A stretch of DNA of 64,000 nucleotides. It comes from Janthinobacterium psychrotolerans (lineage in GTDB: Bacteria > Pseudomonadota > Gammaproteobacteria > Burkholderiales > Burkholderiaceae_D). Numbering within the stretch: the stretch's first letter is position 1; each line of letters starts with the position of its first letter. The DNA is taken from the NCBI RefSeq assembly GCF_001677885.1, contig NZ_LOCQ01000052.1:1-64000 (forward strand), read 5' to 3'. Below, in pieces: positions 50,382-58,527 of this stretch. The notes beneath the pieces were generated by a model. The model had not been told where the DNA came from and did not search any database. It saw only the letters and a list, made by a program, of their open reading frames with translations. The translations under genes were made by a program, and so were the position numbers.

Positions 50382-52934
50382 ATGAGTACACCCACCATCG
50401 CCGCACCCCCGGCACCACGCGCCAGCACGCCATCGCCATCGGCGCCACTGCCCAGGGCGGGCGCACGCCAGCGCAACGCCACGCGCCGCAGCTGGCCCGG
50501 CTGGAAGCAGGTGTGGTTCCAGCTGCACTGGTTTATCGGCATTACGGCCGGCACGGTGCTGATGATCATTGGTCTGTCTGGCGCAACCATCTCGTTCAAG
50601 GATGAGCTGCTCGATCTGATGAATCCCGGCGTGCGCCATGTGGCAGTGGAAACACGCGCCACGCTGACGCCGGGCCAGCTGGCCAGCATGGCGGCAGCCG
50701 AACACGGCCAGCGCGTGGCCTCCGTCACCGTGTATGCCGAGCCGGGCGCCGCGCCGCGCGTGTTGTTTGCGCCGAAAGCGGGCGAGCGCCGTGGCGAGTC
50801 CATCTACGTCCACCCGTACACGGGCGCCACGCGGCCGGCCTTGCAGGGCGCCGGCTTTTTCGAATGGACCGAGTCCTTGCACCGCTGGCTGCTGCTGCCG
50901 CGCGAACCGGGCCGCCAGGTGCTCGGCGCGCTGGCGCTGTGCCTGCTGGGCCTGGCTTTGTCGGGCCTGTATCTGCGCTGGCCGCGCCGCCCGCTGGACT
51001 GGCGCACCTGGCTGACGTTCGACCCGGCCCTGAAAGGCCGCTCGTTCCTGTGGAACCTGCATGCCGTGATCGGCACCTGGTGCCTGGTGGTGTATGTGAT
51101 GCTGACCCTGACCGGCATGTACTGGGCCTACGACTTTGTGCGCGACCATATCGACGCCTGGGCCGGCAAGCCGCCGCGCACGGCGCAGGCGCCGGCAAAG
51201 CCAGGTCAAGCGCGCGAGAAAAAACCGCAGGCCGCGCCAGTCGTCATCGACACCACCGTGGCCTGGAACGCCTTCCGGCAGCGCGCCGGCGCCTGGACCC
51301 TGGCCACCGTGCGCATGCCATCGCGCGCCGGCGAAGCGGTGCAATTCACCTGGCTGGCGGCGGACGCGCCGCACGACCGCGCGCGCAGCACCATGGCCAT
51401 CCTGCCAGCCGACGGCCAGATCACCGAAGACAAGCCCTACGGCCAGCAAGGCACGGGGTCGCGCCTGGTCAGCGTGATTTACCCGCTGCATATGGGCACC
51501 TACTTCGGTTTGCCGGGCCGCATTATCGTCACCGTCGCCAGCCTGTGCATGCCGCTGTTCGGCATTACCGGCTGGATGCTCTACCTGGGCCGGCGCAAGG
51601 CCAAGCGGGCCGTGGCCGCGCAGCGCGCCATGCTGGGCGCCGGTGCGCAAGGCGCCCATGTCAGCGCCCTGCCAACCCTGGTGGCCTACGCCAGCCAGTC
51701 GGGCCAGGCCGAACGACTGGCCCTGGAAAGCGCGCGCGCCCTGCAGCAGGCCGGCGTGCCGGTCGACGTGCAGTCGCTCGATCAATTGACGCCGTCGCAA
51801 CTGAGCCAGTATGAACGGGCGCTGATCGTTGCCAGCACCTTTGGCGAAGGCGAAGCGCCGGACGGCGCGCGCCGCTTTGCACGCCTGCTCGGCGACAGCA
51901 AGGCGCCCGAACTGAGGCGCCTGAACTTTGGCCTGCTGGCCCTGGGCGACCGCCATTACACCGAATTCTGCGGCTTTGGCCATGCGCTCGATGCGCGCCT
52001 GCGCGCGCTGGGCGCGACCGCCTTGTTCCCGCTGATCGAAGTCGACAAGCACGACGCCCAGTCGCTGGCCGACTGGTCGCAAGCGCTGGCGCGCGCCAGC
52101 GGCAGCCCCATCGACGCCATCGGCCACCAGGAAGCAGCCTCGTACGATGCGTGGACACTGACGCGCCGGGTGCTGCTCAATGCCGGCAGCCAGGGCGGCG
52201 CGCTGTACGAAATCGGCTTGTCCCGACCGACCGGCAGGCAATGGGAAGCGGGTGCGCTGGCCGAGATCATCGCTTGCAATATCGATGGCAGCGAAGGGCT
52301 CGACGCCGGCGGCAGCGCGCCGCATGCGCCGCGCAGCTATTCGCTGGCGTCCATGCCGCAGGACGGCGAACTGCAGTTGCTGGTGCGCCAGGAACGCCAC
52401 CAGGGCGACACCAATGGCGGCTATGGCGTGGCCTCGGGCTGGCTGACGCAGTTCGCGCCGATCGGGAGCGCCATCCGCCTGCGCCTGCAAGCCAACCCGG
52501 CCTTCGCGCCGGCCTTGACCGATGTGCCGTGCATTTATATCGGCAACGGCTCGGGCCTGGCCGGCCTGCGTTCGCACCTGCGCGCGCGCCGCCAGGCCGG
52601 GCTGGCTCGCAACTGGCTGCTGTTCGGCGAGCGCCAGCGCAGCGTCGACAGCGTCTGCGCGCAGGAGCTGGAAGCGTGGCTGCAGGAAGGCCACCTGGCG
52701 CGCCTGGACCGCACCTTTTCGCGCGACGGCGAACCGCGCGAATATGTGCAGGACCGCCTGCGCAGCGCCGCCGATGAGTTGCACGCCTGGCTGCGGGACG
52801 GCGCCATCATCTACGTGTGCGGCAACCTGCAGGGCATGGCGGCCGGCGTCGATGCGGTGCTGCTCGACGCGCTGGGCCAGGATGGACTGGACGCGCTGCG
52901 CGCGCAAGGGCGCTACCGCCGCGACGTTTATTGA
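50382..52934 (+). CDS. PepSY membrane protein fused to flavodoxin and FAD/NAD(P)H reductase domains (iron-regulated)
   Basis: About 850 residues. The N-terminal PepSY/PiuB-like part starts with a cytosolic tail, then KQVWFQLHWFIGITAGTVLM, and has three or four membrane helices up to ~residue 415 (LGRRKAKR). Next is a flavodoxin domain (VAYASQSGQAERLALESARA, IVASTFGEGEAPDGARRFAR), followed by a ferredoxin-reductase-like module: FAD-binding PRSYSLASMP and NADP-binding CIYIGNGSGLAGLRSHLRAR, YVCGNLQGMAAGVDAVLLD. Such proteins reduce ferric siderophores or flavin at the membrane. The Fur box at 50296-50314 supports iron control. The start at 50382 is taken in place of the upstream TTG. Confidence 0.9.
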   Translation: MSTPTIAAPPAPRASTPSPSAPLPRAGARQRNATRRSWPGWKQVWFQLHWFIGITAGTVLMIIGLSGATISFKDELLDLMNPGVRHVAVETRATLTPGQLASMAAAEHGQRVASVTVYAEPGAAPRVLFAPKAGERRGESIYVHPYTGATRPALQGAGFFEWTESLHRWLLLPREPGRQVLGALALCLLGLALSGLYLRWPRRPLDWRTWLTFDPALKGRSFLWNLHAVIGTWCLVVYVMLTLTGMYWAYDFVRDHIDAWAGKPPRTAQAPAKPGQAREKKPQAAPVVIDTTVAWNAFRQRAGAWTLATVRMPSRAGEAVQFTWLAADAPHDRARSTMAILPADGQITEDKPYGQQGTGSRLVSVIYPLHMGTYFGLPGRIIVTVASLCMPLFGITGWMLYLGRRKAKRAVAAQRAMLGAGAQGAHVSALPTLVAYASQSGQAERLALESARALQQAGVPVDVQSLDQLTPSQLSQYERALIVASTFGEGEAPDGARRFARLLGDSKAPELRRLNFGLLALGDRHYTEFCGFGHALDARLRALGATALFPLIEVDKHDAQSLADWSQALARASGSPIDAIGHQEAASYDAWTLTRRVLLNAGSQGGALYEIGLSRPTGRQWEAGALAEIIACNIDGSEGLDAGGSAPHAPRSYSLASMPQDGELQLLVRQERHQGDTNGGYGVASGWLTQFAPIGSAIRLRLQANPAFAPALTDVPCIYIGNGSGLAGLRSHLRARRQAGLARNWLLFGERQRSVDSVCAQELEAWLQEGHLARLDRTFSRDGEPREYVQDRLRSAADELHAWLRDGAIIYVCGNLQGMAAGVDAVLLDALGQDGLDALRAQGRYRRDVY

Positions 52935-53040
52935 TCTGGCGCAGACGAGCGTGACAGCCGGCGTCCTGTGTGGGGCGCCGCACGGTCGGGCCACGCCATC
53001 GGCCTACAGTGGAGCCATCTTTTTCAGCATGAGGTGCGCC

Positions 53041-53226
53041 ATGAAAAACCCCTGGATGAGCATGTACCTGAGCGCCGCCAACCGCGTCGCCAGCACGGCG
53101 CGCGGCCAAGCGACGGCCGCCATCAAGCGCGAAGCGGCGAAAAACACGCGGCAGCTGACGCAAGTGTGGTTCGATTCCCTGCTGCCGCCGGCAGGCCGTC
53201 CGCGCAAACAGCGCAAGGCAAAATAA
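53041..53226 (+). CDS. Small basic protein of unknown function
   Basis: 61 residues: begins MKNPWMSMYLSAANRVASTA, is amphipathic and Ala/Arg/Lys-rich, and ends PPAGRPRKQRKAK. GTGCGCC lies upstream of the ATG with a GAGG 8-12 nt away (AGCATGAGGTGCGCC). The composition and the conserved-looking NPWxxMYLSAANR start suggest a real short gene, perhaps nucleic-acid binding or phasin-like; I do not recognise the family. Confidence 0.5.
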   Translation: MKNPWMSMYLSAANRVASTARGQATAAIKREAAKNTRQLTQVWFDSLLPPAGRPRKQRKAK

Positions 53227-53370
53227 GGTCGAAACGGCACAGCTTGCTGCGGTGCGTCACAGCTATAAGTTGAACTTGTCGCCAGCTGTCCTACACTGCC
53301 GTCATGATGTCGTAGCATGACCGGCTGGCGCCGCATCCCCGCGCTGCCGCCGGCTTGCCGGGAGATGATC

Positions 53371-53523
53371 ATGTTGACGCTCAAAGTGCTGGCCTGCCTT
53401 GCCCTGTCGTCGCTGATGCTGGTGCCGGTGGTGTTGCAGCGGTCCAATCCTTCCCTGGCGCAAGTGATGCAGACGCCCAATGTCGACGCCCATGCCATGT
53501 GGTCACAATGGCCGCAGCGTTGA
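53371..53523 (+). CDS. Possible small membrane or secreted peptide
   Basis: 50 residues, MLTLKVLACLALSSLMLVPV then VLQRSNPSLAQVMQTPNVDA and HAMWSQWPQR. The first 20 residues form a hydrophobic helix. GGAG is 6 nt before the ATG, supporting translation. No family known to me; it could be a chance ORF. Confidence 0.4.
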   Translation: MLTLKVLACLALSSLMLVPVVLQRSNPSLAQVMQTPNVDAHAMWSQWPQR

Positions 53524-53649
53524 CACAGGTAGCTGTCGCCGGCGTTTGATCCCTGTGAAACTTTGACCCAGGTCATGGATTTCCGCGTCCAGCACGTCCA
53601 CACTGGAACAGCCCGCTCAGCCCGAGGACGGGCTTACACAGGAGCTGGC

Positions 53650-54048
53650 ATGTTGACATCTCAATGGAAACAGGACATGGCGCTGGGCGTTCCCGCCATC
53701 GACGAGGCGCACGAAGCGCTGTTTGACGAACTGGCGCGGCTGGCGCAACTGGCTGACCAGCATTTCAGCGCGGCCTTTCGCAAGCTGATCGCGGCCGTGG
53801 AGCGCGATTTCCGCGAAGAGGAAGACTTGATGGAAGAAATCGGTTTTACGTCGCTGGCCAACCACCGCGAACAGCATGCGCGCGTGCTGAGCGGCCTGCA
53901 CCATGCCTGGGCCGCCGTCGACGAAGGCGACCTGGCGCAGGGACGCCACGCGCTGACGCTGCTGCCGCAATGGCTGCTGTTTCACCAGGCCACGATGGAC
54001 CTGGCGCTGGCTGCGGCGCTGGAAATCGTGCAGCGCCAGTCCGACTGA
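53650..54048 (+). CDS. Bacteriohemerythrin
   Basis: 132 residues. Di-iron ligands of the single-domain hemerythrin fold are visible: DEAHEALFDEL (first His), EEEDLMEEIGF (Glu), LANHREQHARVL (two His) and LLFHQATMDLAL (HxxxxD). It binds O2 reversibly in relatives. CAGGAG precedes the ATG at 53650; the longer upstream frame lacks a ribosome site. Start residues MLTSQWKQDMALGVPAIDEA are typical for the family. Confidence 0.9.
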   Translation: MLTSQWKQDMALGVPAIDEAHEALFDELARLAQLADQHFSAAFRKLIAAVERDFREEEDLMEEIGFTSLANHREQHARVLSGLHHAWAAVDEGDLAQGRHALTLLPQWLLFHQATMDLALAAALEIVQRQSD

Positions 54049-54054
54049 AGCGCC

Positions 54055-54936
54055 CTAGAGCAGCAGCACCGTGGCCTGCTCCGGCAGCACCACGCGATAC
54101 TGGCCCGGGTATTTGTCCTGGCCATCGAACGCCTTGCAATACACGGGCTGGTTGATGTCGTTGACGGCCGCATCATTCATGGGCAGGGTGGCGATCAGTT
54201 GCTGATCCTGCATCAGCTGCAAAGCGCTGCCCCGCTCGGGCGCGCAAAACGCCAGCGACCTGATCTCGCTGGCGAACAGCCGCTTGTACCAAGGCGTGAT
54301 CGCGTGCACGGCCAGCCTGGCGTCGTGCAGCACCTGTGCCACCCTGGCCATGGTCCAGGCGTCGCGCGCCACGGCAGGCTGGATCACCATATTGGCCGTC
54401 AGTTCTCCCCTGCCCTTGTTGACCAGGAAACTGCCATCCTGGGCCGCGATCTCGTCATTGATGGGCACGATAAAGACACCGCCCTCGCCGACCTTGATCG
54501 CCATTGGCGCGCCATCGCCCTGCAAGGCCACGCGCACATCGTCGATGGTGGCGCTGAGCTTGGCCGGAATCAGCCGCAAGGCCATCACCACATTGCCGCG
54601 CGAGACCTGCCATACTTTTTTTGCCGTCAGATAGCTGTCGCGGTAGGCCGTAAAACGCACGCGCGGCGCCGCCGCCAGGTTGCTGGCGGTGACCTTGACC
54701 GACTGCGGCGTCACTTCCAGCAACTCGGAGGCGACAGGCTCGTCGGCAGGCGCGGCTGGAGCGGCTGGATCGGCGGGAACGTCTTGCGCTGGCGCCGGCG
54801 CTGTGTCCTGCTGCGGCAGCGCCGCCGGCTGCTCGTGCGCGGGCGCAGCAGGTGGCGCCGTCTGCACTTCCTGGGCATGGCCCGGCGACACGGCGCACAG
54901 CCATCCGGCACAGGCGATCCCTATCCATCTACGCAT
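54055..54936 (-). CDS. Secreted protein of unknown function
   Basis: 293 residues. A signal peptide (MRRWIGIACAGWLCAVSPGHAQ) is followed by a Pro/Ala-rich linker of ~45 residues (APAPAQDVPADPAAPAAPAD), then a globular domain: VRFTAYRDSYLTAKKVWQVS, RGNVVMALRLIPAKLSATID, GGVFIVPINDEIAAQDGSFL. Probably periplasmic. It ends 7 bp from the bacteriohemerythrin stop (convergent). I do not recognise the family. Confidence 0.7.
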   Translation of the reverse strand: MRRWIGIACAGWLCAVSPGHAQEVQTAPPAAPAHEQPAALPQQDTAPAPAQDVPADPAAPAAPADEPVASELLEVTPQSVKVTASNLAAAPRVRFTAYRDSYLTAKKVWQVSRGNVVMALRLIPAKLSATIDDVRVALQGDGAPMAIKVGEGGVFIVPINDEIAAQDGSFLVNKGRGELTANMVIQPAVARDAWTMARVAQVLHDARLAVHAITPWYKRLFASEIRSLAFCAPERGSALQLMQDQQLIATLPMNDAAVNDINQPVYCKAFDGQDKYPGQYRVVLPEQATVLLL

Positions 54937-55031
54937 GCGACTCCTTCATCTGGCAAATTATCCTCTGCGCATTATCGCAGAACCATTTGAACAACGTGCA
55001 CGTCCATGGACGGCTGTTTTGTGGCGAGGTC

Positions 55032-55784
55032 TCACTCGCGCCGCCAGTGGGCTGGCGCGGGCAAGTCGTAGCCTTCGAGCAAGGGGCCACCGGCCGGCGC
55101 CAGTATCGCCGCCGCCACTTGCGCATAGGCGTGCTGGCCGGCCGCCAAGTCGCTGGCCACCAGTCGCTGTGCGCAATCGAGCTGTTGGGCGAGCGTCGCA
55201 TCGGCCGCATGCAACTGGCGAAACAGATGCTTGCCGCTACCGCTCCACCGTCCCGCCGCGCGCAGGTGCAGGTCGGCCAGCATGCCGTACAGCTCGCAGG
55301 CCACGGCCATCGCTTCGGCCGGATGGCGGCTGTCGACCAGGTCTTCGAGCGCGGTGGTAATGGCGTAGCGGCGCTGCCGCGATTGCAGCGTGGTCAGTAC
55401 CGGCGGCCCGGCCGCGCAAGTGGCCTGGGCCAGCGCCCGCAGCGCGTCATATTGCGTGCCTGGCGCCACGATATTCTCGCCTTCCACCACCATCATCGCC
55501 AGCGGCACCTTGCCGCCCGGTGCATCGACATCGCGGCAAAAATAGCGGAACGTCGCCAGGTCATGCACAAACAGTTCGACCGTGCGCCCCTGGTAAATAA
55601 TGGTGTTGCGCCAGGCGGCATCGACATGGTCGAACAGCAGCAGCAAGTCGATATCGGAACTGGCGGTCTGCCTGCCAGTGGCAAACGAGCCGCCGATCAC
55701 GGCCGCCACCGCGCCCGCATAACGTTCATGCACCAGCTGCACGGCCAGCGCGCGGATCTCTTCGTAAGTCGCCATCATTTCCAT
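55032..55784 (-). CDS. Nucleotidyltransferase-fold protein
   Basis: About 250 residues. The N-terminal part has the Pol-beta-type nucleotidyltransferase signature GGSFATGRQTASSDIDLLLL with the paired Asp (DID), followed by a helical C-terminal half. It could transfer nucleotides to RNA, protein or a drug (aminoglycoside-type), but nothing specific shows. AGGAGG is 6 nt before the ATG at 55784, whereas the ATG at 55790 abuts it, so the shorter start is used. It lies divergent from ogt. Confidence 0.8.
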   Translation of the reverse strand: MEMMATYEEIRALAVQLVHERYAGAVAAVIGGSFATGRQTASSDIDLLLLFDHVDAAWRNTIIYQGRTVELFVHDLATFRYFCRDVDAPGGKVPLAMMVVEGENIVAPGTQYDALRALAQATCAAGPPVLTTLQSRQRRYAITTALEDLVDSRHPAEAMAVACELYGMLADLHLRAAGRWSGSGKHLFRQLHAADATLAQQLDCAQRLVASDLAAGQHAYAQVAAAILAPAGGPLLEGYDLPAPAHWRRE

Positions 55785-55862
55785 CAACATCCTCCTGACG
55801 GCATGTTACACGTGTTTATATGCTGATAAACTGGGCGCCATCGTCGCTCACAAGGATAACCC

Positions 55863-56429
55863 ATGCATTGTGTTTGCAAGATCATGCCCTCGCCCGTGGG
55901 CGAACTGACGTTGGTGGCGCGCGGCGATGCGCTGGCGGCCATTTTGTGGCAGGACGACAAGCCGACGCGGGTGCGACTGGGCGCGCTGCGCGAAGACGGC
56001 GCGCATCCGGTGCTGCTGCGGGTACAGCAGCAATTGCGCGAGTATTTTGCCGGCACGCGCCAGCAATTCGAGGTGCCGCTGGACTTTGGCGGCACCGATT
56101 TCCAGAAACAGGTATGGCAGGCGCTGCTGACGATACCGTTCGGCCAGACGCGCAGCTATGGCGAGATCGCGCGCCAGATCGGCAAGCCGGCCGCCGTGCG
56201 CGCCGTCGGCGCGGCCAATGGCAGAAATCCCATCTCCATTATCGCGCCCTGCCACCGGGTGATCGGCGCCAGCGGCGCGCTGACCGGGTTTGCGGGCGGC
56301 CTGGAGGCCAAGCAAACCTTGCTGGCGCTCGAAGGCATCGCCCTGTCGAGCGCGCAGGATGCGCAAAAAACCGGCCTGGCCACGCGGCGCGCGCGGCAAG
56401 TCGACCTGGCGCAGGGCACCTTGTTCTAG
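55863..56429 (+). CDS. ogt: Methylated-DNA--protein-cysteine methyltransferase
   Basis: 188 residues. The active-site block is IIAPCHRVIG (PCHRV 129-133, acceptor Cys130), with the HTH region TIPFGQTRSYGEIARQIGKP and the Asn-hinge NGRNPI. It removes O6-alkyl groups from guanine in a suicide reaction. The C-terminus after FAGGLEAKQTLLALEG is normal, with a short basic tail. The gene ends 1 bp before the convergent unknown gene. Confidence 0.95.
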   Translation: MHCVCKIMPSPVGELTLVARGDALAAILWQDDKPTRVRLGALREDGAHPVLLRVQQQLREYFAGTRQQFEVPLDFGGTDFQKQVWQALLTIPFGQTRSYGEIARQIGKPAAVRAVGAANGRNPISIIAPCHRVIGASGALTGFAGGLEAKQTLLALEGIALSSAQDAQKTGLATRRARQVDLAQGTLF

Positions 56430-56430
56430 T

Positions 56431-57147
56431 TTATTCGCCCAGCAAAGCCAGTGATTCGAGCCAGGCTGCCTTCCACGGCCTTAGCTGCGGCTGGGTGGCA
56501 AACGCCTTTTTCAGGTGCGGCATCGGCACGCGATGCACATCGTGCAGACCGAAGGCCAGGGTGACAGGATTCCACAGGTAATTGTTCTTGCCGCCGCGCG
56601 AATTCTTGCGCACCCGCGCGCCATCGTCGCCAAAAATCCCCTGCCCCGCCAGCATGCCCTGCTCCAGGTTGATCTTGCCGACGCCGGCAAACGCTTGCAC
56701 GATCTCGTGGCGCTCCAGCCCTTTCAGGCTTTCCTGCGGCGCCAACGGCGTTTCCGGTTCGACCGGCGTGGGGTTCAGCAATTCCTTCACCAGCTTCAGC
56801 AGGTCGCGTTCCTGGAAGTGCAAGCCGTCCAGCGACGCGCGCAGGCCTGGCTCCTGCAGGGCAATCGCCAGGTTGCCGGAGTCGCGCGTAAAACGCAGCA
56901 ACACATCGGTGCCGCCGGCGGCCAGGTGCTGCTTGTCTTCGATAAACACCACCGGCGCCGCGTAGCGCGTCACGCCGTCGTGGAACAGCTCGGCCCATTG
57001 CTGGGAATAGTCGATCCACACATAGGGCAAGCCGCCCTCTTCCAGCAGCCGCGCCAGGGTCCAGGGCGTGCCCGTCTGTGTTTGCAGCCACTGGCAAGCC
57101 TGGTCGGCGGTGGCGCGGTAGGGCAAGGAAGAGAGCGTGGTGGTCAT
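56431..57147 (-). CDS. Unknown soluble protein
   Basis: 238 residues, no signal or membrane segment. It begins MTTTLSSLPYRATADQACQW, with later blocks GLPYVWIDYSQQWAELFHDG, VTRYAAPVVFIEDKQ and the C-terminal NNYLWNPVTLAFGLHDVHRV. A GGGA site precedes the ATG. It is convergent to ogt with a 1-bp gap and lies just beyond the cyd terminator. Not recognised; the start could be further upstream in another frame, but this one is ribosome-site compatible. Confidence 0.65.
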   Translation of the reverse strand: MTTTLSSLPYRATADQACQWLQTQTGTPWTLARLLEEGGLPYVWIDYSQQWAELFHDGVTRYAAPVVFIEDKQHLAAGGTDVLLRFTRDSGNLAIALQEPGLRASLDGLHFQERDLLKLVKELLNPTPVEPETPLAPQESLKGLERHEIVQAFAGVGKINLEQGMLAGQGIFGDDGARVRKNSRGGKNNYLWNPVTLAFGLHDVHRVPMPHLKKAFATQPQLRPWKAAWLESLALLGE

Positions 57148-57161
57148 GGTGCAGTCCCGTC

Positions 57162-57196
57162 AAAAGAATGGTGCGCAGTGTAGCACTGCCCACCAT
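57162..57196 (-). terminator. Strong rho-independent terminator of the cyd operon
   Basis: On the minus strand a stem of two 6-bp blocks with one mismatch (ATGGTG-GCAGTG/CACTGC-CACCAT, 57168-57196) and a 3-nt loop is followed by a T-rich run (TCTTTT). It starts 28 nt after the cydX stop. Confidence 0.8.
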
Positions 57197-57224
57197 GCGG
57201 GGCGCTCGTCTGCCATTGCGCATA

Positions 57225-57338
57225 TCACCGATACTTGTCGGGCGTGGTGTCGCCGTCGACCATTTCGTACCACATTGCATTGAGCACGGCGAACATCGCC
57301 GCCAGCGGAAGGCCCAGTATCCAGGCGAAATACCACAT
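57225..57338 (-). CDS. cydX: Cytochrome bd oxidase small subunit CydX
   Basis: 37 residues: MWYFAWILGLPLAAMFAVLN AMWYEM then VDGDTTPDKYR. The MWYFAWxLG start and single membrane helix are diagnostic of CydX, needed for stability and activity of the CydAB quinol oxidase. It follows cydB by 23 bp with AAAGGA 8 nt before the ATG. Easily missed because of its size. Confidence 0.93.
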   Translation of the reverse strand: MWYFAWILGLPLAAMFAVLNAMWYEMVDGDTTPDKYR

Positions 57339-57361
57339 GATGATTTCCTTTGAAAAATGAA

Positions 57362-58516
57362 TTAATAGGCGTGACCGTTGCCGTCTGCGATCGCCTGGCC
57401 GTCGACCTTGCCCCACAACACTTTATAAACCCAGCTCGTGTAGGCCACGATGATGGGAATAAAGATGGTGGTGGCCACCAGCATGATGAACAGCGTCATG
57501 TGGCTCGATGACGAATCCCACACCGTCAGGCTGGCGCGCGGATCGAGCGACGACGGCAGAATGAAGGGAAACATCGAGGCGCCCACGCTGAGGATGATGG
57601 CGGCAATGCCCAGCGCGCTGGCCAGCAAGGCCGGCACGGCGCGGCGCAGGCGCAGGAACAGCAGGGCCAGCAGCGGCGACAGCAGTCCCAGCACCGGCGC
57701 GGCCCAGCTCCACGGATGGGCCGCATAGTTGGCGAACCAGGCGCCGGCCGCCACTTCGGCCGTCTTGAACATGGGGTTCGACGGACCGGCCACGGCAATC
57801 GCGCTGGTAATGCGGTAGCCATCGACCCTGGCCCACAGCGCCACGCCGGCGGCCGCATACAGCGCCACGGTGGCGAGCGCGGCCACGCTGCCAAAGGCGC
57901 GCGCCCGCTCGGCCACGGCACCATCGGTTTTCAGCTGCAGCCAGGTGGCGCCGTGCATCACCAGCATCGCCACCGACACCAGGCCGGCCAGCAGGGCAAA
58001 CGGATTGAGCAAGCCGAAGAAGCTGCCTTCATAAAAGATATGCATGTCGTCGGAAAAGCGGAAAGGCACGCCTTGCAGCACATTGCCCATCGCCACGCCG
58101 AAGATCAGGGCCGGCACGAAGCCGCCGATAAACAGGGCGATATCCCAGCGCGCGCGCCAGGCCGGGTCTTCGCGCTTGCTGCGGAATTTAAAGGCGACCG
58201 GGCGCAGGATCAGCGCCACCAGGATCACGAACATGGCCAGATAAAAGCCCGAGAACGACACCGCATACAGCTGCGGCCAGGCGGCGAAGATGGCGCCGCC
58301 GCCCAGGATCAGCCACACCTGGTTGCCTTCCCATACGGGGCCGATGCTGTTGATGATGACCCGGCGTTCCAGGTCGGTCTTGCCGGCAAACGGCAGCAGG
58401 ATGCCGGTGCCGAGATCAAAGCCGTCGGTGACGGCAAAGCCGATCAGCAGCACGCCGATCAACAGCCACCAGATCAGGCGCAGGGTTTCATACGATAACA
58501 ATTCATGCAGGATCAC
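57362..58516 (-). CDS. cydB: Cytochrome bd quinol oxidase subunit II
   Basis: 384 residues, about 9 membrane helices. The sequence starts HELLSYETLRLIWWLLIGVL and has LIGFAVTDGFDLGTGILLPF, INSIGPVWEGNQVWLILGGG, typical of CydB. The start codon is GTG at 58516 with AGGAG upstream; the longer frame runs into cydA and is false. It forms the terminal oxidase with CydA, oxidising quinol and reducing O2 without proton pumping. Confidence 0.95.
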   Translation of the reverse strand: MILHELLSYETLRLIWWLLIGVLLIGFAVTDGFDLGTGILLPFAGKTDLERRVIINSIGPVWEGNQVWLILGGGAIFAAWPQLYAVSFSGFYLAMFVILVALILRPVAFKFRSKREDPAWRARWDIALFIGGFVPALIFGVAMGNVLQGVPFRFSDDMHIFYEGSFFGLLNPFALLAGLVSVAMLVMHGATWLQLKTDGAVAERARAFGSVAALATVALYAAAGVALWARVDGYRITSAIAVAGPSNPMFKTAEVAAGAWFANYAAHPWSWAAPVLGLLSPLLALLFLRLRRAVPALLASALGIAAIILSVGASMFPFILPSSLDPRASLTVWDSSSSHMTLFIMLVATTIFIPIIVAYTSWVYKVLWGKVDGQAIADGNGHAY

Positions 58517-58527
58517 GATGCGGCTCC

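Noticed and set aside
50343..52994. 883-codon open frame antisense to the PepSY reductase
   Set aside because: Same reasoning: composition AQR/GH-rich, no motifs, no ribosome site; the sense strand encodes recognised domains.
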